Assembly (NCBI GenBank): GCA_032358255.1
Contig: JAULBX010028715.1
Coordinates: 1 to 27,072 of the forward strand
Origin: Heterotrichella gracilis
Taxonomy: Eukaryota > Sar > Xanthophyceae > Tribonematales > Xanthonemataceae
Direction: 5' to 3'
Length of the DNA: 27,072 nucleotides
Shown here: one piece after another, positions 1-12,400 of the stretch
Layout of the letters: every line of letters begins with the position of its first letter
How positions within the stretch are numbered: position 1 is the stretch's first letter
Notes under the pieces: generated by a model
What the model was told of the DNA's origin: nothing
The model's database searches: none
What the model saw: the letters and a program-made list of their open reading frames with translations, nothing else
Translations under genes and position numbers: made by a program

Positions 1-104
1 TCATGCCTGTCGACGTCGTCTCGAGATACATGCGTACGACGTTACTTGCGGGGTTCCGATGCCTTCAAGAACAAAACAAAACAAAAAAAATATTATGCCA
101 TGTT

Positions 105-545
105 ACGAGAAATAGAGGAAATAGCAGAAATAGGAGAAATAGGAGAAATGAGGGAAATAGGAGAAATAGGAGAAATAGGGGATATGAGGGAAATAGGGGA
201 AATAGGAGAAATGAGGGAAATAGGAGAAATGAGGGAAATAGCAGAAATAGGAGAAATAGGAGAAATGGGAGAAATGAGGGAAATAGCAGAAATAGGATAA
301 GTAGCTGAAATAGCAGAAATGAGAGAAATAGGAGAAATGAGGGAAATAGCAGAAATAGGAGAAATGAGGGAAATAGCAGAAATAGGAGAAATGAGGGAAA
401 TAGGGGAAACGAGGGAAATAGGAGTACACAGCAATAGAACAGAAATAGATACACAAACGGCATAGAAATACAACAGAGATACGAACAGAAATAGCATAGA
501 AATAGGACAGAAATACATACAGAAATGCCATAGAAATAGAAGAGA
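105..545. repeat. 9-bp minisatellite (GAAATAGGA / GAAATAGCA / GAAATGAGG)
   Basis: A tandem array of 9-base units. GAAATAGGA, GAAATAGCA and GAAATGAGG alternate with few errors from about 105 to 420, then decay into a looser GAAATA-rich tract up to about 545. Because the unit is three codons long and almost stop-free, several frames stay open on both strands: Glu-Ile-Gly/Met-Arg type on plus, Ile-Ser-Pro type on minus. These open frames are a by-product of the repeat and are not called as genes. The purine/pyrimidine strand bias is very strong. Confidence 0.9.
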
Positions 546-654
546 AATAGCAGTAGAAAGCTAAAAGCAGTTGTTGGTATTTTGTCGGATCGGGGATTTG
601 CAAAAACCAGGATCATATATTTTGTGGCTGTTTGGGCCAGCGCGCGTCTGTCTA

Positions 655-1307
655 GGGGCGGCTAACTATATTCAGATGTTGGATATGCTCCTCAGGTGTG
701 GCACTAAAGATGAGAATATCATCCAGATAAATCAGTACAAATTTACCGATATAGTCCCGGAACATAGTTCATCACAGCCTGAAATGTAGAAGGAGCATTA
801 GTCAGTCCAAAAGGAAGGACAACATATTCATACAGTCCCAAGTGAGTGATAAATGCAGTTTTAGGTAATACCCATATACTATATCCTCCTCGGTATGCGG
901 ATCTGATGGTATCCAAATGCCAAATCCAGCAAGGTAAATACACGAGCACCGTTCAGCTGATCCAGTGGGAGCTGCAGCTGTTACAGAAGGTGTAGACACT
1001 GGTGGTATCGTATCCATGGGGGCATAGTCCAGAGGCTGGATATCCACGGCCCTGGTAAAGATATCGTTGATGGCCCTCTTTACACCTCGGACAGGGTCAG
1101 TGAGCAACTGCTGAGCTAGCTCGGGATCAGACTCCTCTTTGAACTGAGAGAGGATGTGATCTGTATTGTGCGGTAGGCTTCTTCCCCAGTATCAGGAAAT
1201 GGCAAGGGTGTTTCAGAAGTTTCTGGAGTCGGATCAGTCGAATCAGTGTCTAAGTCGTGCAGATCCGCTAATGGGCCAAAGTACCCCAAATATCCAGGAT
1301 TGGCCAT
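655..1307 (-). pseudogene. Ty3/gypsy-type retrotransposon remnant (gag/pol fragment, frameshifted)
   Basis: Minus-strand decayed retroelement coding sequence. Reading from 1307 downward, an acidic segment (start MANPGYLGYFGPL) changes frame near 1140 into one containing QFKEESDPELAQQLLTDP. A reverse transcriptase palm follows after about 960: [13 protein letters not shown] at about 950-888, then after frame changes [13 protein letters not shown] and [17 protein letters not shown] at about 870-765. A further one-base shift near 745 gives the catalytic block IYLDDILIFS at about 710-680. The YxDD core and the LPFGLTNAP block are hallmarks of Ty3/gypsy RT. At least three frame breaks make it inactive. 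No integrase, RNase H or LTR was seen, so it is a short internal fragment. The jump from the proline/threonine-rich segment straight to RT suggests an internal deletion removing protease. Confidence 0.85.
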
Positions 1308-1450
1308 AAAGTCGCAGCCAAGGTTCGTAACTATCGTAAGCAGGGCGTTGAAACCACGCCTAAGGTACAGGCAATGTTTTAATCTTGCAAATGGCGGTCG
1401 TCTCTCTGTGCCATGAGCTTTAATACAATAAGCAAGGGTACTGCGGCGGG

Positions 1451-1539
1451 GCTCTTACAGCGCATCAGTTTAGGGTTTAGGGTTTAGGGTTTAGGGTTTA
1501 GGGTTTTAAACCCTAAACAGCTCTTACAGCGCATCAGTT
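1451..1539. repeat. Interstitial telomere-type tract inside a 20-bp direct duplication
   Basis: About five TTTAGGG units (1468-1507) run into an inverted copy, AAACCCTAAAC (1508-1518), so 1496-1518 forms a near-perfect palindrome. The 49-bp insert is bracketed by identical 20-bp direct repeats, gctcttacagcgcatcagtt at 1451-1470 and 1520-1539. TTTAGGG is the Arabidopsis-type telomere repeat, also used by many green algae. The layout resembles telomeric DNA captured or synthesised at a staggered double-strand break whose overhangs were filled in. Confidence 0.85.
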
Positions 1540-4440
1540 AATTCCCGTTCAGGAATCATGCTTCTTGGACCAGGAGGTATATAATACAGTAATAGAGTGT
1601 CAAGCTCGTTACAACGATGTACCCCTCCAGCCGCCCCACCCTGTTGGACAGATTATTTGCAAGTACCCATTGTCGATGTATGAAGGATGTTAAGAGTAAA
1701 AATATCTTGGCTAAAAAACGCAAGTATAAAAATGTTTTTAGCTCAGAATTGACCTATTAAGATTTACAAGATTTATCTGACAGTCACATTCAGGCAGCCA
1801 ACCCGGGCTCACAAGATTGTTGGGGGCGCCTGAAGAAGTCGCCCCGCTCGGTAAATAATCATAAGTGTAATAAAAGAAAATTAGCATAGCAACAAGAATA
1901 TCTATAGAAATTATAAGGATAAATATAAATAGGCCCCAAAAAACAAGGATAAAAATAAATAGCAGGTCCAAATATTCCCCTCAATAGGTTGACCGCTGGA
2001 CAGCTTGTAATATGAGATGTTTGGCAACCCCCAGTACTACCTCACTGCGCTGGTGGTGCAAGGGAGGGAGATGCGTTGGGAGCTTGGGCTGAAACCCCAA
2101 CCCTGGTGGGGGAGCGGGGATGGGAGCGTCACCCCTGTAAAGTGTAAACCCTCAGCCGACACTGGTGCATTACACCCCCGTGAACCCTAAACCCTATCAA
2201 TGGGACCGTTCTCCTCCTGTCCCCAATTCCCCTTGGCAAAAGTAACACTACACACAAAACCTGCTGAGCGTAAAGTTGGCAACGACAAGCCACTGAATGA
2301 CAACCCTTCACCCCACAGAGCAAACCACATGAACCCCACCTGCAGCGCAGCAAGTTTGTCGAGTATACCCAATGTTCAGTGAACCAGGCTTTTTAGTGCG
2401 TGTGCATCATGGCCACCCTGCATCCTTAGTCCTAAATTCTAAACATTTCCCACCCAACCTGCTTGCAAGCATCGCTCACCCCCCTTCCCCTGCCGCAAGT
2501 TCTTTGACCCCAGGCACTGGCGGTTGGTGCTGGTGTTTGTGGATCAGCAGGGCAAAGTCACTCCTGTGAACCATATTTTAATTTAAAGTTGGTGCGTCCC
2601 ATAAACCGTAACCTACAGCACCCCATGCTCACGCACCCGCCCCCCGCTCTTGCAGCCACTTCATCTTACTCCAACCGCTGGCAGGTGGTGCTGGTGTATC
2701 AGTGGGAATGCGGCAGTCCACGTTGCGTGCCTGCCTGGGCGCACCAGCATAACACTACACAGGCGCTCATGCATGATATTGAGCTGCTAGGGGGTCAAGG
2801 GGCATCACGCTTGCCTACGCACCCCTTGAGGTGAGAACCCTATAAAGGCTTTGCACAGGAGGGACCAGGGGGAAGTCAATGAAGTGCAACTGTACTGTAT
2901 GTACACTGAATGCCCAGGCGCGCTAATATAGGCCGGGACGGATCACCACTGCATGCATATACACATACATGTTTGGCTACATCTACAGTTGAAGAAGCAC
3001 TTGTACATCCATGCGCATACACATGTTCTCCCACAATACACAAGACACACCACCCATCCACGCAGGGTGCAGGGCATGGTGCTGCGCGGCGTGTGCCTGC
3101 GAGATCAACTGGATACCAAAGGGGGTGTGTGGCAATGCTCACAAAGCGTGGGAGGATTTCCTGGGGCATTTTGCACCTCATGAACAAAGTCACCCTCTAG
3201 CGGCCATACTACAGTACTGGCAATAGCTTGCTGGGATAACTTCTGAGGATGCAGCTGTGCAGGAGATGGTGGTGGGAAATTACATGCCATAATTCTGTGC
3301 CTTTGCATCCGATACATTGACTGCTTTGGGCTCTAGAAGTCGATTAGCGTCGCATGCGCCTTCCCTAGTTCCTATTGTAATGATCAAATGAATTTGTATT
3401 CATAGATAAACAGCATCTGCAGTAGGGTTCAAGCCAGTAGTCATCAGACATAGTATCGTTGGTACCTGCTGCATTGCAACCAGCATTGCAACCGCTAATG
3501 TCACAGCAGCTGCTCAATCTGTGAGCCCTGAACGTAATTTCCAAAACCCAAACCCTGAAAACCTGACCAAGCTTTAAGAAAACCTCACAAGGCTATTGCT
3601 TGCAGCCTGGCAGGCTCTTGACTTCAGACCCTAAACCCTGACAAGGTCAGGGCCACCTGTGCCACTGAAAGTGATCAGCGATCACTGAGTGCTTGCAAAG
3701 TTGACACACTTATCCCGCTCGCACATGTGCACACGTCCAATGGTGACTTCAGTCAAGGCGAATGTCAGGACAATCACCCACACTGCCTTTGCCCCCCTCA
3801 TCTTGATCAGCCACTGCCCATCATCCTGGTGGGTGGCCAGTGGGACATGGTGTGCCCGGTGCGCACCTCCTGCTAGCTGCACATTGGACCAAATTGGAGC
3901 TCAGAGTGGTGTCAATGAGGGGCATTTCCATCGGACTCCTCCATCACAGACGAGCCACTAAATGCCAGGGATAAAGGGTGTGCAGAGAGGAGAGACTTGC
4001 GAGGGGTGCAACATGGCAGGGATTGTGTGCCTTCTGGCAGTGCTTGATGATAAGTGTAACTGCATTGTTTTAATTTGAGTACCCATTGAAGGCCGGGGCG
4101 CGATGCCAGGTCGAACAAGCTGGAACAAGTAAGCGAGCTGAGCGCATCCTTTATTCATTGCTATTTATTAATTCATGTCAGTTTACTCATGATTAATATA
4201 CCATGATTGCAAAAATTATGTGATAGTCATGTGCACATGGTGTTTGGAAGCATTGCGCGCACGGTAGCCAAGCAGGTGCAGCGCTCAGCGTGTATGCCCT
4301 TTCATTTTCATGATGAAAAGTCTTGGATTTTCAATTTTGCAACAAATTTTCTGCATCACGTCAATTGGCAATGTTGTAAAAGTGTAAAGTATTGACCATA
4401 AAAGCACTGCGTTAAAGTCACTTTCAAGGTAAAAGTATGC
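1540..4440. other. Region without a recognisable gene
   Basis: Open frames are all under about 106 codons and show neither family motifs nor convincing splice pairs. 1690-1990 is AT-rich. Short telobox-like words (AACCCTAAACCCT at 2183-2195, CCCTAAACCC at 3629-3638) and CATGCATG-type words are scattered through it. Nothing else could be supported. Confidence 0.5.
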
Positions 4441-4582
4441 AACTGTATGGATGTAAGGTCACGCATGATGGTAAGGTACATGCATGATCATCGCCACGAT
4501 CAATACTTTTTACAATTAAAAATTGCAGTGACAGCGTGCTTTCAAGCAATTGCAAATAATATGCCTGTCTTTGTAGACATAA

Positions 4583-4640
4583 GGATCTACAGGCGCATGG
4601 TTAGAAACCTTAAGGAGGATGCTGGTTCTAGGCTAAAACG
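4583..4640. repeat. Fragment resembling the interior of the 25.9-kb MITE
   Basis: The stretch at about 4594-4636 (GCGCATGGTTAGAAACCTTA, then AGGAGGATGCTGGTTCTAGG) aligns by eye with 25973-26014 (GGCGTATGGCCAGAAACCCT, then GAAGGAGATGCTGGCTCTAG). It looks like a second, much decayed copy of the same dispersed repeat family. No terminal inverted repeats were found around it, so only a core fragment is called. Confidence 0.45.
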
Positions 4641-4679
4641 AAATTGCTCGCAAGGCGTATAGATATACTATTAGCTTTA

Positions 4680-7600
4680 GCTGAGCAAGAGCAAGCAGAA
4701 GCCCTAGTAGTATTCCTTCAAGCCTTACTCCTTCAAGAGCCTCACTCTTGTGTTGGCAAGAGTGTAACAGGATGATCTGTCATTGATGCTTTAACACACA
4801 AGAACCCTACATAGAAAGAGGCTCTGCCTGGCAATGCGATCTCGTGATCACGTGCCACGTTGGCAACAAGTTCTCGGTAGAAAATGTGTTTGTCATGTGA
4901 TAGCTTGTCCCTGTTAAAGTCAGTGACATCGCCTCCTTTGCATAGTCATTTGTGTGCATTTGTGTAGGCATCATGCCATGCGTGAGCCATTATTTATAAT
5001 TTAATGACCAGCTCTGATGCTTGAGAGGTAATTTAAGTCATTCATGCGTGTGTGATGACATCATTTAGTGATTCAGTTGTCCTGTAGAAGCCATTGTGGC
5101 ATGTCAAGGGGGTTATATTATGGTATTGACACCATAGGTGCAGTTCTGCATGGCTGCACAGGTGGGTGTTTATGATAAGTCTTTGATCATAGCTGTGATT
5201 ATCTACTAATCCTTTACGTACCCCTCTACAAATCCCGGTTCCCATGGGCCAGGACTCCGTTGAACGTGCGTAGGTGCTGAGCATGTGCTCATTTGCCAAG
5301 ACTATATAAAGCGCCGTTACAGCTCCACACCAAGTCTTTTCAAGTCTTTTTGCTCTCACTAGAGGTTTTGCTAATTTATAGGACGTGACGAAACACGCCC
5401 CCGTCTGTAAATAAAACCCACACCCAACCTCTCGACGGCTTCCCTGGTACCTTGGTACGAGTGCCTTGAAACAGTACCCACACCCATATGCATGCATTGC
5501 ACCCTGACTAGAATCCACGAGCACCTGAGGGCATTCACCCTCCAGTGGCAGACTCTTGGGCCCTCCCTGTCACTTCCTTGAACAGTGCAGTCCCGGCACT
5601 ATCGCAAAATGTTTTGTTGGGCACTCGCTGTGCTGTTAGCGCTCGTTAGGGCGTGACATGTTACCCAATGACCATCAATGATCACCAATTGGCATGAAGG
5701 CATGATCGAGTAGATTCTTACTTTTGAATGCCTGCATGCAACACCCATGCCACATCACCCCACAGAATATCTTGTACCACAGCCGCTGGCACGGCTTGGC
5801 ACGTGAGGGGCACAATGCATGCATGCCACTGGACCACAGGGCGTGAATCACCCAGGCGCAGCACCAGGGGCCATCAAGATATTCCAACAAGAGCACCAGT
5901 GCGCCAAGGCAAGGAACACAAGTGTCGTGCGCCATTAACTACAGCTGCGCAATTAGCTACATGCATGCATGCCATCCGCGTCACCGTGAAGAGGGGTACT
6001 GCTGATAACTCGTTGTTACATCAAGTACACCAAAGCGGGCAATCTGCCTGGCTGGGTGAAAGGCATGATGAGATGGTGGGGCACAGTTGTGCTCAGATAC
6101 TCAGATACTGTAATTGTCAATCAAACTGCACGCAAGTGATACTCATATTTATTGATGAAGCTGCGCCGGCACTATTCGGCTTCGGTCACACAGGTAGCGG
6201 TGCTGGCACTCTTCGGCTTCAGTCACACAAACTAAGCTGGGGCACTAGCCCACTTCAAACTGGAACGCTGCCACTGTTCGGGCTCAGCGCCCATGGGTAC
6301 CAACATGGGCACAGCTGAAAGACCAGTCACCATCTGAGAACAAAAAGGCAAGGCAAACGACCAACAGTCGTGCCTTTATTCTTCGACATCATCAGCCCAT
6401 CAAACCCCACACCCGGAAACACACCACAAGGAAACACGGGGAGGAACACCCACAAAACCCCAGAGGGTCCACACAGCCAAATGGGCAGCAACATGTCTAT
6501 GAGCATGACACAAGCATAAACACCCTACTAGGGCGGTGCCCGCACAGCTGTCACCTACCGCAGCCATGTCATCGCCTGTAGGAACCCCACCGCTACACCC
6601 TGCTGCACATTCAACCCATAGACAAAGAGCACTAACAACATGTAGCAGCAATGCGTAAGGTACAGCACCGCAGGCAGCACCGCGATTAATCTTGAAAGCC
6701 TCCCTTAATGGCGGGAACTACCCGCTGCACTGCCACCACCCAATCACAAACACAGCTTCCGCCACCAAGGAGTAAAAATGCTCCAACATCAGCGTGTCCC
6801 TAGCATGGATCACTACCGAGGCCACCCATGCAGCAATTCAAAGGGCACCTTGCGCTGCATACCACCCCGCCACACACCCGCAGCATGCACTCCACTGCCT
6901 GCTGCTAGTTTTCCACTGCATTCAGTTTCCTAGCACTCTGACTCAGAGTCTGAGCTGCAGCTCTGCCACCTCAAGATCCATGGCTGGACGATCAGGCTCA
7001 GACTGTGGAGGTTCATCACCTGGACTGTCACAGATGGACTGTGAGTGCAATGCATCCTGCTCAGCGACGTGCACAGTGCGAGACTGGCTTTTGAATAGTG
7101 CATGGGACCCTGCAGGGCAGCTATGAAGAGTACGAACATCAGGTGAACATCTACCTGTGTATGCACCAAGATTTGCAGCATCTCTTGGCACTGTACAGGA
7201 CAAGCGGGTTGCTGTTTTAGGGTGCACCAAGTACAGGCGACCATGCACACGCGACGCAGACCTTCACAGTGCGGTACATCTGTTCAAGTCATTTTTGATG
7301 GTCCATGCAGTTTCCCAAAAAACATGTATGGTACAGGGCGAAAGTGCAGCCAATACCTTGAACGTGTCCTGTGGCTCCCTTGGTCTCCTGTTCCCGGCAT
7401 GACCTTGCCCACCGCAAGTATGTAGTCACCTACGCTGCGCTCATGCTGTGCATCAGCTTGCCATGGAAAAGTACAGTATAGGCGCCACCCCTGTCAGCCA
7501 GGCTGGTCACCCTACAATAGGGTTGCCCCAGCCAGATAGCTGGACAACCACAAACTCAGAGCCATGATAAGTTTCAGGACGGTGGCGATAAGGGGGGAGT

Positions 7601-8460
7601 TAGAAGGATTGAACGCTGGTATAGGAGAAATGTGAAAGGAAGGAACGCACAAAAGTGGAGTTACGGGGTCACTGAGTAGCACCAGGCACCACAACAGCCA
7701 GAACGGCTGGTGAAGCCGATGACCAGCATGCAATGCATGCAAAAAGATAAGTGCAACTGCTACGGGTTGAGCGCTCTATGACAGTGGAGATGGAGTGAGC
7801 AAGTTTGGCTATGCTGAGTGACTGGGCCTCAAGTCACAAGTGTGGTGCATTAGGTTATGAACCAAGGAGGCAGGATATTGTCTGCAAGTATGCCCACGAA
7901 CCTGCCTGGGTCAGGTTAAACCTAGGTTAAAGCGCTTCTTCCGCACTGACATACTCCTTGTACTTATATGCATGCATAATGCGTGCTGTCCTGTTTTAAC
8001 CCCGTGGACTTGCAGCCACCAACACGAATATGCGTAAGGCTTTAGTAGGTTGTTCTTCAGCATCAACCACCACATCTGTACAAAATTAGCAGAGCGTTTA
8101 TAATAGCTGTGACAGTGCGTGCATGCCTATTGGTGCATGCATGCATTGGTCACAGCGATACTGCGACAAAAGCCCAATGCCCAACAATATACACGTAGCA
8201 AACCGTAGAACCAAGACCTCGGTTCGTGGTGGTGTTGGACTGCGGCGTTGATATGACTGTAGTCTAGAGCTCCTGGCTCCGTGCGTGACGCTGATTCTTC
8301 TGCAAAGAGTGCACACAAAAGCCCTGCAGCCCTCATATGGTCCCAAGTCAGTAAAGTCACTGTACATTGCAAGGCATGTCAGCGAGTCAGCACATGCTGT
8401 GCCAAAGCGTTGCCGTGTCCCTCGTCATTTAGCAACGCAATTATACCCAATCATTCAAAA
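4680..8460. other. Region without a recognisable gene
   Basis: No frame here carries a recognised domain. A TATA-like TATATAAA lies at 5303-5310, but no credible coding exon follows it. A minus-strand frame at 6943-7248 ends in an acidic, Leu-rich tail (DLEVAELQLRL) and could be a last exon, but it has no partner exon or poly(A) signal that I could find. CATGCATG words are frequent (for example 8130-8147). Confidence 0.4.
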
Positions 8461-8479
8461 ACGCAGCATAGCATCCATT

Positions 8480-8650
8480 TAAAAACGCGATTGTGATCAA
8501 CAAACCGCAAATGGTTCATTACATGACAAGATTTACAAGATTACGAGATTACATCACCATTAAAAAACGCAAATGGTTCCTTAAATGCAATCTTTGGCAA
8601 TCTAAAAACGCAAATGGTTCTTAAAAGCAATTAAAAAACGCAGTTGAAAC
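8480..8650. repeat. Degenerate short repeat built on CGCAAATGGTT
   Basis: CGCAAATGGTT occurs three times (8506-8516, 8568-8578, 8609-8619). The last two are preceded by a TAAAAAACG or CTAAAAACG tract. Related ATTTAAAAACGC and ATTAAAAAACGC words occur at about 8477-8488 and 8630-8642. Spacing is irregular (62 and 41 bases), so this is a degenerate array and not a clean satellite. Confidence 0.6.
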
Positions 8651-9258
8651 GCAGTTCCACCTGACACGCAGCACTACTCGCTTGCACCGCTTGTATAAAG
8701 CTTGCAAGCGCCCTCTGCTGGCAACCATAACCGGCTTGTTGACGACCGTTGCAACCAACTGCAATTGCAACCAGTTGGCTAGCACTTCGACCGGGAGTTT
8801 GAATCCCCCCTCGATCGACTACTACGCTCGCGAGCTCGCTTACGTATACGTGGTACGCACGCCAAGTGGCAAGGACCAACCAAACTCTTTCTCCTGCTTG
8901 CAATATAATTTGTAACAGACTATTGGTGCGTCCAGTTAGTCCAGTTTGCACAACACTGACATCGACACAGGCATGAATGCATGCACTCAAGCATGCAAGC
9001 ATGCGTTCGACCCGGGGCCTGCAATGTGCTAGGATACTGCCTTTTCAATCGACAATCGACACCTTGAATAATATTGCACTATCGTTAGCCGTTTATTGTT
9101 GCTTTTTACTGACGTTTACGTCCTCTGCAGGCTACTCGCTCTTCTGCCCAGCAAGTGACAAGGCTGCCATGCCTTTCCAACCATAAGTGGCAGGGAGAAG
9201 GGCGGCTACGGTTGATATCTCCCCACGACGCTGCAACATCCCTTCTCAGTGTCTTCCA

Positions 9259-9497
9259 GTAAGTTCATTGCACAACACCAGTACCTACACTCTTGCAGTG
9301 TAGTATGGGTGGTGTAGCCCCGTTGACCATGCATGGTGGCGAGCCTGTAATGTCATTTCCCGCGAAGTGGGTGCACGTTTCCACTTTTGGGCATAGGCAC
9401 GGCAGCCATATCCTTTCTTACGGTCGATGTATCTTCAGTGTGCTATCCAGTGGTAGCAGCGCGTGACCAGTGAGTGACTCGTGTGCTGTGCGTGCAG
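9259..9497 (+). other. Possible 5'-UTR intron of gene A
   Basis: A good donor (CCA|GTAAGT, GT at 9259) and an acceptor (GCGTGCAG ending at 9497) bracket 239 bases. The chosen start codon lies only two bases into the following exon. A stop (TGA 9475-9477) precedes the start in the same frame, so the coding region cannot extend through this stretch unspliced. Transcript evidence is lacking. Confidence 0.4.
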
Positions 9498-9498
9498 T

Positions 9499-12400
9499 AT
9501 GGATGCCCCCTATGCCCCCTTTGCGGCTGGCAGCCAATTGGCCGCTGCGCGTAAGAGCGTCCCCCAGTGGTTCCTCGACAATGAAGCCTTCTGTCTCGAC
9601 CTCACCTTCCCGCTCTTCCCGCCTCGCCGTGGCAGCAAGCCAACCGAAAAAGGCCACTGGAGAAGGCGCGGCTGCCTCTGCTGCGGCATGAAGTTCAACC
9701 ACGACGACAAACCCAAGCTGTTGGCCCACTGGCGGGATTCAGATACCTGCAACCCCAGACTCGCCCTGGACGTCATCACGGGTGCTGTGCTGCCGCTAAA
9801 CCTACGACCTGGTACCCCCCAGGCAGAGGTGAGTGGCGTCAAAAGCTGCAAGTGCACACCAGCATTAGCCTGCCTAGCTAGCCTGTCCCACATTCCACTG
9901 CATTACATAGACTATACACTACACTGTACACATGTATTTGCAAATTTTAGTGTGAAATGCCTTGCGTGCATACCACACATAGCACCAGCAAGGGAGGCGC
10001 CTGAGGCAACCCTGGCATGCTGAGTTTGCAATTGCGGCAGTCATCCTTCCAAAGCCTAGGACCAGTGTGGCACACCAGCGTGTTGCTGTAACGTTGGTAA
10101 ATCACTCCTCTGTGTGCCTGCAGGCTGCAGCTGCAAAGCCCAACAAATATGTGGGGCCAGATGGATGGTCACACGCCACCTACAATGGAGAGCACATTCA
10201 AGTTCATCTTGAACCTCAAGACTGCATCAGGATAGTCATCGTGGACAGTGCCGCTGCGTTCAAGAGCAGGGTGTACATTGGCAAGAGGTATGTGTGCTTC
10301 TGCACGGCGTGCGGGCTTTGCATTGGCCCCGTGCGCGCAATGGAGAGGGCACACATGGGGCACAAGTGTGGTCTTGAGGGAGGTCTTGTGGCTCAGCTGG
10401 CCGCCGCGGGTCAAGCTATAGCAGCACACCGCACCCCTCCAAGCCCCGTTGTCAAGGCGTACTACAATTGTCTCAAGGCGCTGCAGGTGCGTTGGGGTTG
10501 CAAGGGTGTGGGTTATGTTGATTGGTGGCATTACACCTCCCAATACGCATGTTGTATTTTATCCAGGTTGCCAATACTGTATTGTATATTTGGTGCATGT
10601 ATTGCTTGATCCGAGCATGAGGGCGCCTGTGTGAAGCAGGGTGGTGGTTAGTGGCTGAGGAGAGCGCGCTTCCCATTATTCGCATGGGTGTATATGCTCT
10701 GCGCATTAGAGGGCACTGCCTTTCTCTTCACTATATCCTCTTTTTTACCCAACGCACTTGTCCAAAGGCAGGCTGGGTTAATATTATTCTCGTTCTTTTT
10801 CTTTGTGCCCTAATTGAAGGGCGTGTGTAAACACAGGGTGTGCAGGAGGCTCCAGGTCCCCCGGGGCAGCTTAAGGGGGGCCAAGCTGTGCATGTGGACA
10901 ACGCCTTGGCTAAGGAACAGCATGTGGAGGTACAGCCCCAGCTGCAGGACCACCTGCCGCCTCCAGCCCTTCCCCTCCAGCCTCTAACCCCTCCCCAGAT
11001 AAAAGAGATCGATTCCCAGCAGCAGGGGGGCCACCCACAACAGGTGGGTTACAAAACGGGGGAGAATGACCTTTGACAAGATGAGGCTGCGTTCTTGCAT
11101 GCTTGAATGCAAGGTTGTCGGTTGAGTGGATTGTGTGTTGGAGGCCTCCTAGGGTGACAACATTCGCAACACGGTGTAAGACGTGACTTGTGGAGGGATC
11201 TGGTGGGCATGCTGTGGTATAGTATGGTACCTCCAATGCTGTAAATGCTGCAGCAATCATTGCATGCCTCTATGTGAATGGTTGCTGTACAATTCCCGTG
11301 GTGTGGCACATGCTTAATGCAGATTTATTGTATACGTGGTTGTCATGGGCAAACAAGCCCATTGCACATAAGGTATTTATTGTACCAATCAATGAAATGA
11401 TGGAACAGAAATTACCACTTGAAAGCAAGGGCTATATCTATATCGAATTTGTTTTTCTGGTAAATTCTACTAGCCCCCCTTGTGTTTTGCTGGTGAATTT
11501 ATTTAAGTGTATTGCCGTGTCTGGTATTACAGGAATTGATACCAGCGATGCAAAGAGAGGGCCCCGGCGCACCTTTTTGCTTTTAATTTTGTGCCTATTT
11601 TATGGGGCGGTGTTTGCCCATGGCCAGCATCTAAGCATGAACATGAGATCAAGGGCAGACACCGCCCCATTTTGGCATGCATTCATGTGGCCCATGTGGT
11701 CTGTAGCTGGGGGAGGCGCCACCAGGGGTGATGCATTATTTGCTATTAATATTGGCAGAGCGTTTGAAAGCGGTGTTGCCTTGTGTGCTGCACAAAAACA
11801 TCTGCAACACGCGCAGATATGCAAATCCACTGGGAACTTAGGGACCTTTGAAAAAACAATTTTGTGTGTGTGTTCGCATTTCCGCCGTATGAGGAAATGC
11901 GTTGATTGCAATGCGCATACGCACCCATGTTGCTGATCCCCTGTGTCGCCTTTCATGCAGGGTTCCAGCAGCTACCTGCCCTCGCAACCCACTGCGGCCA
12001 GAGTGGGAGCTTTCAGCAATGGTGCGTGCTGGCAGCTCATATCTGAGTGCAGCTGACTCAGCTAATCCCATCTTGCCTAGCCATCCCTGTTTGGGTGCAC
12101 CATCTACCTCTAGTTCTGTCACCATGCAGCACAAGTAACATGGCCCCTTTGCACAGGGTCAACATCAGGGGTTGCCACCCCCTCTCCACCCTGTCACCGC
12201 CCCCACAAGGTGTCGCCCACATCTGGGTGTGGCCTCGGCGGGAGCAGCAAGCGCCGCCATGGCCTTGGCTCATCGCCTGACCCGGTGGATGCATCCCCAG
12301 TCAAGAGGCGCAGGAGGTCATCTAAACAGCCAGGAAGGTCCCTTGACAGCCAGGATGTGCAGCTAGTGCACCAGGTGAGTGCATGGTGGCAGTGGGCTCT

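Noticed and set aside
65..616. Long minus-strand open frames over the minisatellite
   Set aside because: They arise from a stop-poor 9-base repeat and encode only repetitive hydrophobic peptides.
5303..5310. TATATAAA as a promoter
   Set aside because: No credible exon follows within 500 bases; it could be a relic, so it is not annotated as a promoter.
5042..5524. 160-codon minus-strand open frame
   Set aside because: No motif, no splice or poly(A) context, and composition like the flanking DNA.
8795..8820. tRNA-like T-arm (GAGTTTGAATCCC)
   Set aside because: The stem has a mismatch, and no A-box or cloverleaf can be built upstream.
11522..11590. Possible extra exon of gene A after a TTACAG acceptor
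   Set aside because: The frame reaches TAA without a usable donor, and exons 3 and 4 already join in phase.
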